Shown one piece after another: positions 23,552-33,768 of a stretch of 64,000 nt of DNA (positions are counted from its first letter, which is position 1; the number at the start of each line of letters is the position of its first letter). A model generated the notes under the pieces. That model saw only the letters and a list, made by a program, of their open reading frames with translations. It ran no database searches and had not been told where the DNA came from. Origin of the DNA: Phanerodontia chrysosporium (taxonomy: Eukaryota > Basidiomycota > Agaricomycetes > Polyporales > Phanerochaetaceae); assembly GCA_001910725.1 (NCBI GenBank), contig MJGA01000004.1:1612001-1676000 (forward strand). Direction: 5' to 3'. The position numbers were made by a program, and so were the translations under genes.

Positions 23552-24743
23552 TCATGGAACCGCTGACGAAGGAATGGCCATAGGAAGGTTGAACATCGTC
23601 GGAATCTCGTCCCATATCTCCTGCCGAACCCGCAGCAGTTCGCTCCGTATGTGTCGTGCGCACGCCCCGCAGAGCTGGTAGTGGGGGATGACGTTGAGCA
23701 GGTGCCGCGTCGCGTAGAGCGGGTCGAACGGGCGTGTGCGGCCGGGGCCCTCGAGGAGGAACTGGCGGCGGCAGTTGCCGCGCTCGCGCTCGCAGTGGAA
23801 GGCGTCGACGCACTCGGCGGTGCCGAGGAAGGACGTGAGGCAGTCCTCGACGTCGCTGAGCCACTCGTCGAGCTTCGTGCGCCCGCGGAGGAAGCGCATG
23901 AGGTCCGCGCGGTCGAGCAGGCCCCAGCGCGCGGTGCGCCCGCCGTTCGCGAGCGCGCACTGGTGCTCCCACGCCGCGGCCGGGTCGCTCACGTCGCGGT
24001 ACTCGTCCCAGTCCGCGCTCGGGTCGGTGATCGCGAGCTGGTAGAACGCCGCGGGGAGCACGCCCGGCAGGCCGAACTCGACCGCGAGCCGGATCGCGGA
24101 CGCGGGCTCGGGGTACGAGTCGTCGATGTACGCGCCGCGCGCGACGCCCGTGCCTGCGCCGGCGCCGGCGGGGCCCTGGTCGACGAGCATGGACGGCACG
24201 ACGGCGTGCTTGAGCTCGCGGGCGTGCGCAATCGAGGCCTGGAGGTAGTCCCACTCCTGGAGCGTCTGCGGCCAGTCGGCCTGGATGCAGTGCATGATGA
24301 TCTTCCGGAGCGGGTCCATGGCGTATTTGGTCGCCAGTCGGAGGACGCCCATAGCGCGCAGCGGGGCGCTCGGATCAAGTCTCTGGAGTGAGACCGTGCT
24401 GCAGGGGCGGCCGCTGGCAGATCAGCACCGCACCAGCTGCGCCTCGGACAGGCTGGAAATAGGACTTACACAGTGTTGTATAGGAGCTCGAGGAGGTTGG
24501 CGAGCTCGGCGGCGTCGTCGGAGAGGCGGAGGACGGGGGCCCCGTCAAAGGCCTCGGTCATGTTACCTGCTGATGGAGGCGATAGCAGGTCGCGGAAGAC
24601 GGGGAGCTGCGGGTGAGGTAGACACGGTCGATTCGGAAGGCGAGGACATCGCCGTTGGCTCTGGGTGCACAGAGGACGATGTCTCCGTCGGGGAAATAGA
24701 GTGAGGCGTGTCGTTCGAGTATGGGGCTGCCTGTGCGGTCCAT
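23552..24743 (-). CDS. BTB/POZ domain protein
   Basis: Starts MDRTGSPILERHASLYFPDG and continues DIVLCAPRANGDVLAFRIDR, VYLTRSSP and FRDLLSPPSAGNMTEAFDG, then DDAAELANLLELLYNT. This is the BTB dimerisation fold common in basidiomycete proteins of unknown pathway. After an intron near 24370-24476 comes the BACK-like helical part (LRLATKYAMDPLRKIIMHCI) and a C-terminal region with Cys/His residues (FHCERERGNCRR, YQLCGACARH). BTB proteins often link substrates to Cullin-3 ligases. One base is missing at the G run 24601-24604 (minus CCCC in the codons for SSPVF); without it the frame stops after a few residues. I treat it as an assembly indel. Confidence 0.75.
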
Positions 24744-25087
24744 GGGTGAGTCCCGCCGGGGCGTAGGAGGATTGGGGCGGGGAGATGGGCTGGCCGGAGG
24801 ACGGTGAGGGGTGTCGGGGAGGAGGGGGCCATGAAGACATTGCGTTGGCAGAGAGCAATAAATACGATGCGCGCATTGGGAAGCCGCGGCCGCGTCTAGC
24901 GGTGCGCTCGAGAGGTACAAAGAGCCAATCTTGACGGCTATCGGGCGCCAGCGACGACACAGCCGCCCGCCGACGTCTCCCGTGAAGCCTTCGCTGGCGC
25001 TCAAACTAAGGGTTGCGCGTTATTCCAAGCGCCCGCCCCCAGTCCGTCCGTCGTGAACAGCACAGCGCTGGCCGCAGCGAAACCCGC

Positions 25088-25117
25088 GCAGCCACGCAGC
25101 CACGCAGCCACGCAGCC
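25088..25117. repeat. tandem repeat, 8-bp unit GCAGCCAC, about 3.75 copies
   Basis: Direct reading shows three perfect units and a fourth that diverges after six bases. Confidence 0.85.
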
Positions 25118-25446
25118 GTGCACATCGCCCGAGGACAGCGACAGCGGCACCACGCACAGGGACATCCCGGCGCGCAATCACCAGCTCCTGGCCTGGCTTG
25201 GCCTCCAGCAGCCGGCCCTGGATGGTGCCCACCGCGCCTTATGTCCTGGTTGCCACCTTGGAATGCAGAACCTGCCTTTCGGCTTCGCTGTGGGATCCCG
25301 CCGGTGCGTGTGCGTGCGCTAGAGTTCCCGCGTCAGTGAGAGCTTGGCCCACACGACGCACCTGATAGACTCTTCTCGCCACTTGCCCCAGGGCACGCCG
25401 CGCCAATCTGGAACAAGGGCACACGCCCGCGCGATGTGTGCAGCAT

Positions 25447-25480
25447 CAGGACCCCGGAAGCTCCCCATAGTGCATGTCCG
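25447..25480. repeat. left arm of a 34-bp inverted repeat
   Basis: Reverse complement matches 27049-27082 at 30 of 34 positions: 12 identical bases, 4 mismatches, then 18 identical bases. The arms enclose about 1.57 kb with the hypothetical gene at 25718-26569. Confidence 0.8.
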
Positions 25481-25532
25481 CCGGAACCCCAGATTTCGGG
25501 CCTCGGCGCGCTAGGATTTTGGCCCCTTCGCC

Positions 25533-25548
25533 GCGCTATCCGGACATG
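25533..25548 (+). repeat. copy of the GCGCTAT...GGACATG motif
   Basis: GCGCTAT, two spacer bases, GGACATG. Further copies start at 26951, 26993 and 27039, in the same orientation. Confidence 0.65.
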
Positions 25549-25717
25549 CCGTAGAATAAATATTCGATTTTCTCTTTATTTTCGCGTAGTTTTTATGCGA
25601 GAGAACTACGGCTGTACAGCGGTCTGACAGGTATCTATACATGCTTCTTTTTCTCGTACTGCTTTCGGACGACCGCTTGCACGTCAGGGCGGCCCAAAAC
25701 TGTCCACATGTGAACAA

Positions 25718-26569
25718 TCAGATATAGCGAATGAGCCCAATGAACATGAAACAGACTGCGTACCGAGTGAATGCCCAGTCCTTGAGTGCGAAGGAACGAC
25801 CTCCCGCAGGTTCCATGGCAGACAGACCTAAGTTGTAGACAACTTCCTTCTCGTCCACATGCGTCCATAGCGCTGCGACGCGGTTAGCTTCATGGCGGAA
25901 CTGATTCTCGTCCTCTCCGGGCGCATGCTAGTCTAGATATCAGCATTGGTACAGCTAGGGGTATGAAAAAGTGGCGCACCTCCACGAAGACCTTGAGAGA
26001 GAGGTAAGTAACTGAACCCATGTCGCTGGGGCCGATGCCGCCCATAGCATTGCTGCGCCGCGTGCCCTTGCCAGTGCCGTTCTTCTTGAATATGACGTTG
26101 ATTTGGGCGACATACCAACCATGAGTATTTTGCATGATGAGCCATGAGCCCTGCTGTAGGGGGTTGAGAGCAGTTATGCCCCTGGTGGCAATAGCGGGCA
26201 CTTTGAACGGTGAGAACTCGTTCACTTGATCAGAGCGCACAAGACTTACCTTCATCTTCGATTTTTGGAGCCACGGCGAGGATAGCCTTCGCAAGACCCC
26301 ATGTCCCCGCTCTCGAGTTGGACTTGTTAGCAGGGTCGGAGACAGCAGCGGCTTGTCTGCTACCGGCATTAGTTGACTCAGAGGGTTGCGTCCGTTTCTG
26401 CTGCCTTTGCAACTTGCCAGCGCTCCTCACGAGTATACCCACCGCGCCGCTGACGCGTCTGCGCCTGCAATGCGTCGTTCGTGCTCGCCTGAAACCTCGA
26501 ACGGTGCTGTATCTCATTGGGCACCGGGGCTATCATAACGGTAAGCACAGATCTGTCAACCGCTGCCAT
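25718..26569 (-). CDS. hypothetical protein, unknown family, inside the repeat-flanked segment
   Basis: Three C-terminal exons join cleanly in phase. The first ends TWGLAKAILAVAPKIEDE; the second runs VPAIATRGITALNPLQQG, SWLIMQNTHGWYVAQINVIF, KKNGTGKG and SVTYLSLKVFVE; the last has HAPGEDENQFRHEANRVAAL, THVDEKEVVYNLGLSA and ends FMFIGLIRYI at 25718. The N-terminal part (ORFs with EIQHRSRFQASTNDALQAQ and QRRGGYTREERWQ) lies in another frame and needs one more intron or contains a break near 26430. The SWLIMQN-x-WYVAQI part resembles a beta-rich domain I have seen in uncharacterised basidiomycete proteins; I cannot name it. It may be cargo or a relic of a mobile element, since it lies between inverted repeats. 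Confidence 0.55.
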
Positions 26570-26810
26570 CCATAAAGACGCACCCGTAGCGGCCTCTTGG
26601 TGCGCATTTCCTGCGCCCAGACTCGGACCAGTGTTGGCAAAAAGGCATGGGACACTCCGGAAGGGGAAATGTCATCAATTCCGCTCCACCTATGTGGGTC
26701 CGTCAAGAATCTGACGAGACTCACACTCGTGGGCTCTAGATATTTACTCTATAATGCTATTAACAGCTGAAAGACGGTAAAAGAGGTCAATAAGGGATAA
26801 TTCTGAAGGG

Positions 26811-26839
26811 TTTTTTTTTTTTTTTTTAAAAAAAAAAAA
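26811..26839. repeat. T17A12 tract, near-perfect homopolymer palindrome
   Basis: Seventeen T followed directly by twelve A. On the minus strand the A run reads as T12 directly after the tRNA-like element, the form of a strong RNA polymerase III terminator. Confidence 0.9.
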
Positions 26840-26912
26840 GGATAACACGCGGGTTAGAATCCGCATACTTTGGGACCCCTCGCCCATCACTTCAACCATT
26901 AGGCTACTGGTC
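26840..26912 (-). other. degenerate tRNA-like element (possible SINE head or tRNA pseudogene)
   Basis: Read on the minus strand it has TAGCCTAATGG, a good match to the RNA polymerase III A box, and about 35 nt later a T-arm-like hairpin (GCGG...CCGC around ATTCTAAC), a degenerate B box. It ends directly in T12. The 5' and 3' ends do not pair as an acceptor stem, so it is not a functional tRNA. A tRNA-derived short interspersed element or a decayed tRNA are both possible. Confidence 0.45.
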
Positions 26913-26950
26913 TACACTTGCTATCCGGACTGAAACTCCATTGCCACGAC

Positions 26951-27056
26951 GCGCTATCCCAGGACATGACTACCGCGCCAGGGGCCTTCGACGCGCTATA
27001 TGCCGGACATGGTGGTCCGAAATTTCGGCCTCCCAGACGCGCTATCTGCGGACATG
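26951..27056 (+). repeat. three copies of GCGCTAT...GGACATG, about 42-46 bp apart
   Basis: Copies start at 26951, 26993 and 27039, with spacers of 4 to 5 bases between GCGCTAT and GGACATG. The last overlaps the right arm of the inverted repeat. A weaker copy (TGCTATCCGGACTG) lies near 26920. Confidence 0.6.
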
Positions 27057-27082
27057 CACTGGCAGGAGCTTCCGGGGTCCTG
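27049..27082. repeat. right arm of the 34-bp inverted repeat
   Basis: Partner of 25447-25480, 30 of 34 identical in reverse complement. Confidence 0.8.
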
Positions 27083-27349
27083 CAGCATCTGCCGCCGCCG
27101 CCCCGTTCGTTTTCTGGAACCCCGGCCGCCCGCTGCAGACACAGATGCCATTCTCTGGCACGCCCCATCCAGCGCCCGTGCCCGGTGTCCACGGCCACCA
27201 AGCGCCCGCCCATAACAGGAAACCCCCATCACCACCGCTGTGGACACGATCGACGCCCTGCCCGATCTCTGGGCGCCTCCCCGAGTCAAGCTTGCGCAAG
27301 GGCGCCTGTCGGAAAACACATCTGCACTCATTACCGCCTGCAACCCCAA

Positions 27350-30140
27350 ATGCCTCCAAAGGCCTCCGCCAACAAGGACCTCGCCGCCGAGGACGACGTC
27401 CTCCAGGCCGTCATTCTCGCCGACAGCTTCAACACCCGCTTCCGCCCCCTCACCCTCGGCAAACCAAGAGTGTGTCCTCTCGTTTCTGCGCGCCGGCCTC
27501 CACTGCTGAGCGTCCTGCGCCCCGTGACAGTGTCTCCTCCCAGTCTGCAACGCCACGCTGTTAGACTGGACATTTGAGAGCCTGGTGCTCGCCGGTGTGC
27601 AGGAGATCTTTGTCATCTGCCGCTCCTACCCTGAGCAGGTCAAGCAGGCCATCCGGTATGCCGCTGCCGCTGCCCTCGCACCGTATGTCCACTGACCCGC
27701 CGTGTGCGCGCTCGTTTCGCGCGTCCCAGGGCCTCAAAATGGTCCGAGCCCATGGCTGGAATAAAGATCGTCCCAATTATCACGTCCAAGGAGTGCTTTA
27801 CCCCCGGAGACGCCCTCCGTGATATCTACACTCATGGCATCATCAAGACCGACTTTGTACTCGTCATGGGCGACCTCGTCAGCAACGTGCGGATAGACGA
27901 GGTGGTTCGGATACACAAGGAGCGCCGGAAAGTCAATAAGGACGCGATCATGACCATGGTGGTCAAGGAAAGCGGCGCTGTGCATCGGACCAGGTATGCT
28001 CATCGCGCCCAAAGGCGCTGCTTCCGCTGTTGACAGACGCTGTGCCACAGGTCAAGAGCCGACTACGGAATCTTTGTGCTCGACTCTCAGACGTCTCAGT
28101 GCTTGCACTACGAGGCCGCCGTGGGCTACCCGCCCACGAGACGCGTGCAGATCCCCCGTGATGTCCTTGCCGAGCATCCGGAGGTAGAAATCCGTAACGA
28201 TCTCATCGACTGCTGCATAGACGTCTGCTCCGTCGAGGTGCGTCTCTTTGGACGCCCGGTCCCACTCTGTAGCTCAATTCCGGCGGTTACGCACAGGTTC
28301 CATCGCTATTCCAAGACAACTTCGATTACGGTGACATTCGGCGAGATTTCGTCCACGGTGTCTTGACCTCGGATCTCCTCATGAAGGACATCTACTGCTA
28401 TATCATAAAAGAAGGATACGCATCGCGTGTATCAGATACCAGGAGCTACGACTCTGTCAGGTATGGCGTTCTCCCCCAAGCCGCCGGCATGACATCTTCT
28501 CTGACCACACTGCCACAGCAAAGATATCCTGTCGCGCTGGACGTTCCCACTCGTTCCGGACGACAACCACCCAGGTGGACACGCCTACGAATACCTCCGC
28601 GGGAACACCTACATCGCAAAAGACAACTCTGTCGTCCTTTCTCGGTGAGTCTCCGGGCGCCTTGGGTCTCCGAGATCCCCAGCGTCGCGTGCCTCGAGGG
28701 GTCCCGCGCCAACGCTAACCGGTTTGCGGCTCCTCAGAACATGTAGGGTCAACGCGAACACGCTCATCGGGGCGCACACGACCGTCGCGCCGGCGCGGTC
28801 ATCACCGCGAGCGTCATTGGGCAGCGCTGCACCATCGGGCCGAACGTGACGCTCTCGCACGCGTACGTGTTCGACGACACGCATATCGAGGCCGACGCGG
28901 TCGTCGAGCAGAGCATCATCGGCAGTGGCGTGCGCATCGGCGAGGGCAGCCGCATCGAGCGCGGGTGCCTCGTCGGCGATGGCGTCACCCTCGGGAAAGG
29001 CGCGCGGCTCGGGGCGTTTGAGAGGGTCTCGCGCCGGAGGGGCAATACGGAGGACGAAGAGAGCGACGAGGAGTGGGCCGAGGTTGAGCAGAGTGCGTCG
29101 TGCTGTGCTCTCCCCCATCGCCTGATTTAGCCCGCGTAACTGACGTACGGCCCTCTTCGTGTCGTCTCTTATTTTCAGACCAGGGAGACAACTCCGCCAT
29201 CCTGGGCAAAGGCTCAAACGCCATCGTATGGCCGAAAGGTCCGTCGGAGGATGATGACGAGCTGGACGAGGTCGAGCGCTTCAATAACCAGCGGCTGATG
29301 CGGATAGGTATGTCCGCGCGCGCATGTATGCGCCCACACACGGCCCTGATTTGTATATTCTTTTGTGTAGGTGACGCCGCGGCGGACCTGCTTGCACAGG
29401 CTGAGGCTGACGAGTCGGACTCGTCCGACGACGAGGGCAACGAGAGCGACGCGTCGTCGTTCGCGCCGCTCTCGCGCACGTCCTCGCGCTCGTCGCTCTC
29501 GACGGCGCCGGCGGTGACGCAGGCGAGCATCGCGCGCTCTCGACGGCGGCCGCGGAGAGCGAGTTCCAGGCGGAGGTGACGCAGTCGCTCGACCGCGCGT
29601 TCGCGGAGGGCCACAGCGTCGAGAACGCGGCCGTCGAGCTCAAGACGCTCCGCATGGCGAGCAACGTCGACCTCCGCCGCGTCCGCGAGGCCGTCGTCGC
29701 CGCGATCGTCGAGCGCATCCCCGAGCCCGAGGACTTTGCGGTCCAGAAACGCGAGATCGCGCGCCTCGTCCGGCGGTGGGGCCCGCTCATCAACCAGATT
29801 GGAGGCGTCGATCCCGTGGAGACGGTCGAGGTCCTTCAGGTATTGTCTCGTGCTGTTTTACGCATGGACGTCGTGGGCTGACATCGCTGTCTAACAGTAT
29901 CATTGTGCCAAATCACCTCGCCTGCAATTGTTTGGTCCTATCCTTGCACAGCTTTACCAGGATGACATTGTAGACGAAGACGACATTCGGGTGTGGCATG
30001 CGAGCGCGGCGGCCAAGGGCGAGGGTGTCAAGCCCGGTTCTTTGCTCGACGGAGTGAAATATTGCTGGGTCGTAGGAAAGAAGCTCATTGAACAGTTCGA
30101 CGCGCAAGAGTCTGAAGAGGAGACAGAGGAAGACGAATAA
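27350..30140 (+). CDS. GCD6: translation initiation factor eIF2B epsilon subunit (Gcd6)
   Basis: Catalytic subunit of the guanine-nucleotide exchange factor for eIF2. It starts MPPKASANKDLAAEDDVLQA and shows the nucleotidyltransferase-like fold (VILADSFNTRFRPLT, DWTFESLVLAGVQEIFVICR, FVLVMGDLVSNVRIDEVV). Left-handed beta-helix hexapeptide repeats follow (NANTLIGAHTTV, VIGQRCTIGPNVTLSHAYVF, IIGSGVRIGEGSRIERGCLV), then an acidic linker and a C-terminal W2/HEAT region (LKTLRMASNVDLRRVREAVV, VKPGSLLDGVKYCWVVGKKL) ending in an acidic tail. About ten exons. One missing base near 29529-29540 breaks the frame just before AAAESEFQAEV. Length about 760 residues is normal for fungi. The promoter contains the right repeat arm some 270 bp upstream. 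Confidence 0.93.
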
Positions 30141-30523
30141 AAGTATGTAATGACTGTATCAATAGATGCTTGTATCTCCTGGGACTGTGCAGAGTTGCTT
30201 TCAAACACCGAAACATCGTGCCAACGCCGAGAACGCCGGCGGTAGAAGCACGGGAGATCAGGCACCTGTACTTGGATGAGAAAGCCCACGTTAGGTGCGC
30301 CGAGAGCTTCGTGGCGGCTTGGAGCGTTCACGCTCGGAGTAGCAAGATATCCAAGGGAAACCCAAGGGTATATCAATTACATACAACAAAGAGGCTATCT
30401 ATTACAAAGGGAAGTAAAATCCTGGAAATATGATAGGTGTACAATGTGAACCGGGCGTGAAACGTGAAGTCATGAAGAGTTCAGCGAAAGGTCTCCAACA
30501 TAGCCTTAGGGGCCATCGCGCAA
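30141..30523. other. intergenic region, convergent 3' ends
   Basis: About 380 bp between the stops of GCD6 and PMP3. Nothing recognised. Confidence 0.5.
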
Positions 30524-30918
30524 CTAGTACTTGAGGATGATGTACAACGCGTGGATGATACCAGGGCTAAAGAGGGTGATTAGTCAACGTCGGGGGCGAC
30601 TGGCTGCCGTCGGTGCTCACATGTAACCCAAGATTGTCTACGAAGGAGTCAGCTACTGGCCGAAAGGTAGCAGTAGAGGGAGGACGTACCAGGAGGATGT
30701 TAATGAAGAAGTCGGCGTTGCATCCACGCTCGAGGAAGACACCCAGTGGTGGCAGGATGATGGCAAGGCTAGCAGGGTGTCAGTACGATAAGCGTCGCGA
30801 GCGAGACAAGCCGGTACTAACATGATCTGCAAGAGGGGCGTTGAGCTTCTGCTACAGTCTCTGAAGAGCCAACAACGAGTAGCGTACCTTGCAAATGTCA
30901 GAGCCGGTGAAAGCCATT
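30524..30918 (-). CDS. PMP3: plasma membrane proteolipid 3 (Pmp3/UPF0057 family)
   Basis: Splicing gives exactly 57 residues: MAFTGSDICKIILAIILPPL, GVFLERGCNADFFINILLTI, LGYIPGIIHALYIILKY. Two hydrophobic hairpin segments and the PP-x-GVFLERGC motif are diagnostic. Pmp3 proteins set membrane potential and tolerance to salt and cold. The gene has five exons, including one of only 5 nt (ATCAT, about 30824-30828) and one of 17 nt (about 30617-30633). The TATA box is on the minus strand at 31019-31024, about 100 bp before the ATG. All five exons are needed to recover the canonical sequence, which supports the micro-exons strongly. Confidence 0.95.
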
Positions 30919-31018
30919 GCTGCAGAGGTGGTGGTGGTTGTCTGTTGAGACGAAGAGGGGTAAAGGAGGCAGGGGTGAGTGCGGGCTAATGGGGGGAGGT
31001 GAAACGGGCTCGGGGGCG

Positions 31019-31024
31019 TTTATA
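31019..31024 (-). promoter_or_regulatory. TATA box of PMP3
   Basis: TATAAA on the minus strand, about 100 bp upstream of ATG 30918. Confidence 0.55.
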
Positions 31025-31115
31025 AGGACGCGGGCGAGGTCGTGTTGGAGTCCGACGTGCACTCAATCCAGGAGGCAATCTGACGTCAGCGCGTGCCCGG
31101 ATTTCACCGCACCCC

Positions 31116-31549
31116 ATGCCGCCGATGCCGCGACGCGCCCGCTCAGCCTCAGCCACGCCTTCGCTCTCGCCCGACCCTCCCCCGACGCCCTCTTCGGTCT
31201 CAACGAGCTCAACAGCGACGAGGAGCGCCCTGTCCACGGCCGACTCTTGCCTCTCGCCGACGACGGCGCGGCCGCACCGAGCCCGCTCACAGCACGGCGT
31301 CCCGTCGCCCTCCAATTCCCGCGCCGAGCCTCACACGCGCAGCAGACGACCTTTGCGGTGTCGCAACCTCAGCTGGATGATGTAACCCCTTACTCAACCC
31401 GCCCAAGAACTCAAGCCATCCCTACTCCGCAAGTGTATGACACAGCTATGCTATATCGACGCGAGCCTCGCATCTCGTCGACTACGCCGGCACTGAGCTC
31501 GTCCAGCCTACGACCATCTGACGAGAACGTTGCCCCAGCACTGACATGA
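31116..31549 (+). CDS. hypothetical Ser/Pro/Arg-rich protein, about 144 residues, frame broken once
   Basis: From ATG 31116 the frame reads MPPMPRRARSASATPSLSPD, then changes. If one C is added to the five-C run at 31179-31183 the reading continues as DALFGLNELNSDEERPVHG, LPLADDGAAAPSPLTARRPV, VSQPQLDDVTPYSTRPR and ends SDENVAPALT at 31549. The joined product is a likely disordered, phosphorylation-prone protein without known domain. Support is the same one-base pattern as in certain genes nearby, a sensible composition and an open frame of 120 codons. It is divergent from PMP3, about 200 bp apart. Could be spurious. Confidence 0.45.
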
Positions 31550-33768
31550 CCCGCACAGTCTTCTCGGCCCGCCGCTCATCCTGAAGCCATGTCAGTTGCT
31601 TGCGGTCAATGCCCGCGGCAGTGCACGTTCGCGCTTCGATTTCCGCATACGTCTGCGCGCAGCGCAGTTGTCTCGGGGTGTATGCACGGCCGCCAGCGCC
31701 CCTCCAGTGTGGCACACTCGGTGCCGCCCAACCGCTTGGCATTGGCGTGTTCGGCCGCAGCATTTTTGGGCCAGTGCAGGCCGAGCTTTGCGCCTTAACC
31801 GCCTGGCGATCAGCGGCCCTATGGATTCCAATGGCCGTGGGCTCCAGAAGCAGCACTGTCGTGCGTCGTAACCCATTCTACTACTGTTTGGCAATTGATC
31901 TTCTAAAATTCGCCGCCTTCTGACTTTCAGTTGTTATATTGGGGAAGAATGGATTTTGAGACTATCAACGGCTGTGGCGTCTCCTTCGCGGACCGCCTTA
32001 CAGTCGACAAGCCAAACCTTGAGTCTCCTTTCGAGGACTTAAACACCTGGCAACATTTCCCCGAGCTGACTACGCGCCAGTGTACACCCCTGCAATGCGA
32101 GTCGGTGAGAAACTACCGATATCTAGGGAGACATACAACCCATGTTCACATGACCCCAGACGCGAGACGCGTACCCGTTCCTTCGCGCCAGCCGCGACGA
32201 ACCCAGGCCAGGATCGCACAACGCGGTATACCAGCCGCGTATATTCTGGGAAACGCTCGTACCGGTCACCGGGGTTGCTCCTGCCCTCCGCAACGACGAC
32301 ATATTGCACAACCATCGGCACGTTCACACGTCTTGTGTTGCTTCAGAATCCTATCGGCGAGCGCGCGAATCCGCATAGGTAGAGTTCAGTCAGGTCAGGC
32401 GCCAGGGCAAGGCTCATGAGGTGTGTTTAGGACACGCTCTACGTTCTCGGCCGAGACGAGGCTCTTGATCCTCGGGGTGCTACCCCGCATGCGCGCCTCC
32501 TCGATCGATTCTTCTCGACTTACCCTATGATCTCGCGGGATCACCGAGCAGGCTTCGATCTGCAACGTATCTTCAGTATGCACCACAAGCTATTCACGGT
32601 TCAAGAGGGCCAACGCGGTGAAGAAATGCGGAAGAAATGCTCGTCCGGGCGCAATTAAGGGTTACATTCCTGACCGCCAAATCTCCACAGCTAGACAAAA
32701 GGTCTAAATTTGCGTCTTTCGCCTGCAGGGTTGTGGCGCCTCCCGCCTCGAGCCACGCATGCCGGAGGTGCGTGCAACATGGCTCGATCTTCGCGACATT
32801 TGGAGCAAACGCCCATCCTTGGCATCCCGCGTAGGCACGCTGGGTTCCAGGGATGAGCGGGTTCTCCTCACGGGCATCGTGAGTTGTGTTGTCCTAACCT
32901 AGTGCTTGACGAAATGAGTCAACGAGGTGATCTACGAATATGGGACGGCTATCGTATAACTACAGACGAACAGTACTGAGGGCCCTCGGCACATCCGGCA
33001 GCGAACGGGACGCTGGTGCCTTGCCTTGCCTTGCCTTGCCTAGACAAGAGCATAATCGAGTTATTTTCCGAGTTTTGACATTAGACGTCGGCTAACACAC
33101 ATTTTCATCATGCGTTTGTTCAGCTCTCGAGGCCGCCAAGGTCAACGGAAAGTCACCCAAAAATACGAGCAAAGGGTACTTCTCCCCCTCCGTGTGCCAG
33201 TCACGTATACGGGTCTGCGTCGCACTTGGCTCTCGGATATGTTACCCTTGGCTTACCCTGAGGCGGTTTTGCAAGAAGCGAGGTACGCACTCACCTCGCA
33301 CCAAGCTCCATCAGCAGCAGAATGCCTACAGTCGATATCTCGCACTCTGCCGTTAATCAATGCTCTGTCCATGGCGTCACACACAAAATTCTGGTCATCT
33401 CGGGGGCGTACAAGCAGGCGCATCACCGTCCCAAGGGGTACCCATCAAACCCTCGCGCAGGCTGCACCGCAATCTCGTAGCACACATCGAGCACTATCCC
33501 AGGATGGAACTGGCGAACAGAGCTCAAATCACAGCTGTATCTCTGGTTCGTGCGTCATGTCCGCACTAGTCTCCCGCGATTCCACACATGCCTAATGTGT
33601 GCCGACGCAAGCAGGGGCTTCGCTGTATATACGACGGAACTTGGCGGACGCGGTCCTGAAATCCTCCCCCTCTCCGCTTCCTCGCAATGCCTTCCTCTGC
33701 ACCCGCAGTCAGACCGCACACGCTCCCGGGCCCCACTCGGGCAGCTGCTCCGCAGCTTCTGGCAGCGG
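31550..33768. other. long intergenic region, no supported gene
   Basis: About 2.2 kb, the largest gene-free stretch. Short frames near 31590-31923, 31931-32419 and 33110-33595 overlap on both strands and have no family resemblance. A pentanucleotide repeat lies at 33018-33040. Unannotated exons, a non-coding transcript or an old mobile-element remnant are possible, but I can support none. Confidence 0.4.
33018..33040. repeat. microsatellite, GCCTT unit, 4.6 copies
   Basis: Four perfect units followed by GCC. Confidence 0.9.

Larger units (their letters stand above)
24744..25717. other. intergenic accessory region with repeats
   Basis: About 970 bp with no recognised gene. It includes an 8-bp tandem repeat (25088-25117), the left arm of a 34-bp inverted repeat (25447-25480) and one copy of a short repeated motif (25533-25548). 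Base composition shifts to A/T near 25555-25590. Confidence 0.5.

Noticed and set aside
23651..24391. 246-residue plus-strand frame and a 259-residue minus-strand frame overlapping the BTB gene
   Set aside because: Very high GC leaves all frames open here; composition is Arg/Ala/Val repeats, and the BTB/BACK-like frame (23552-24352) has a sensible sequence.
25088..25117. Possible CRISPR-like array
   Set aside because: Units are contiguous 8-mers with no spacers; a plain tandem repeat in a eukaryotic genome.
31931..32419. 162-residue plus frame and an 85-residue minus frame at 32070-32327
   Set aside because: Both are rich in Arg/His/Cys, contradict each other and need no intron in a region without promoter signs.
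33110..33595. 161-residue plus-strand frame before DUF4436 copy 2
   Set aside because: Overlaps other frames, irregular composition, no recognisable domain; a partial reading in another frame (EAAKVNGKSPKNTSKG) was equally unconvincing.
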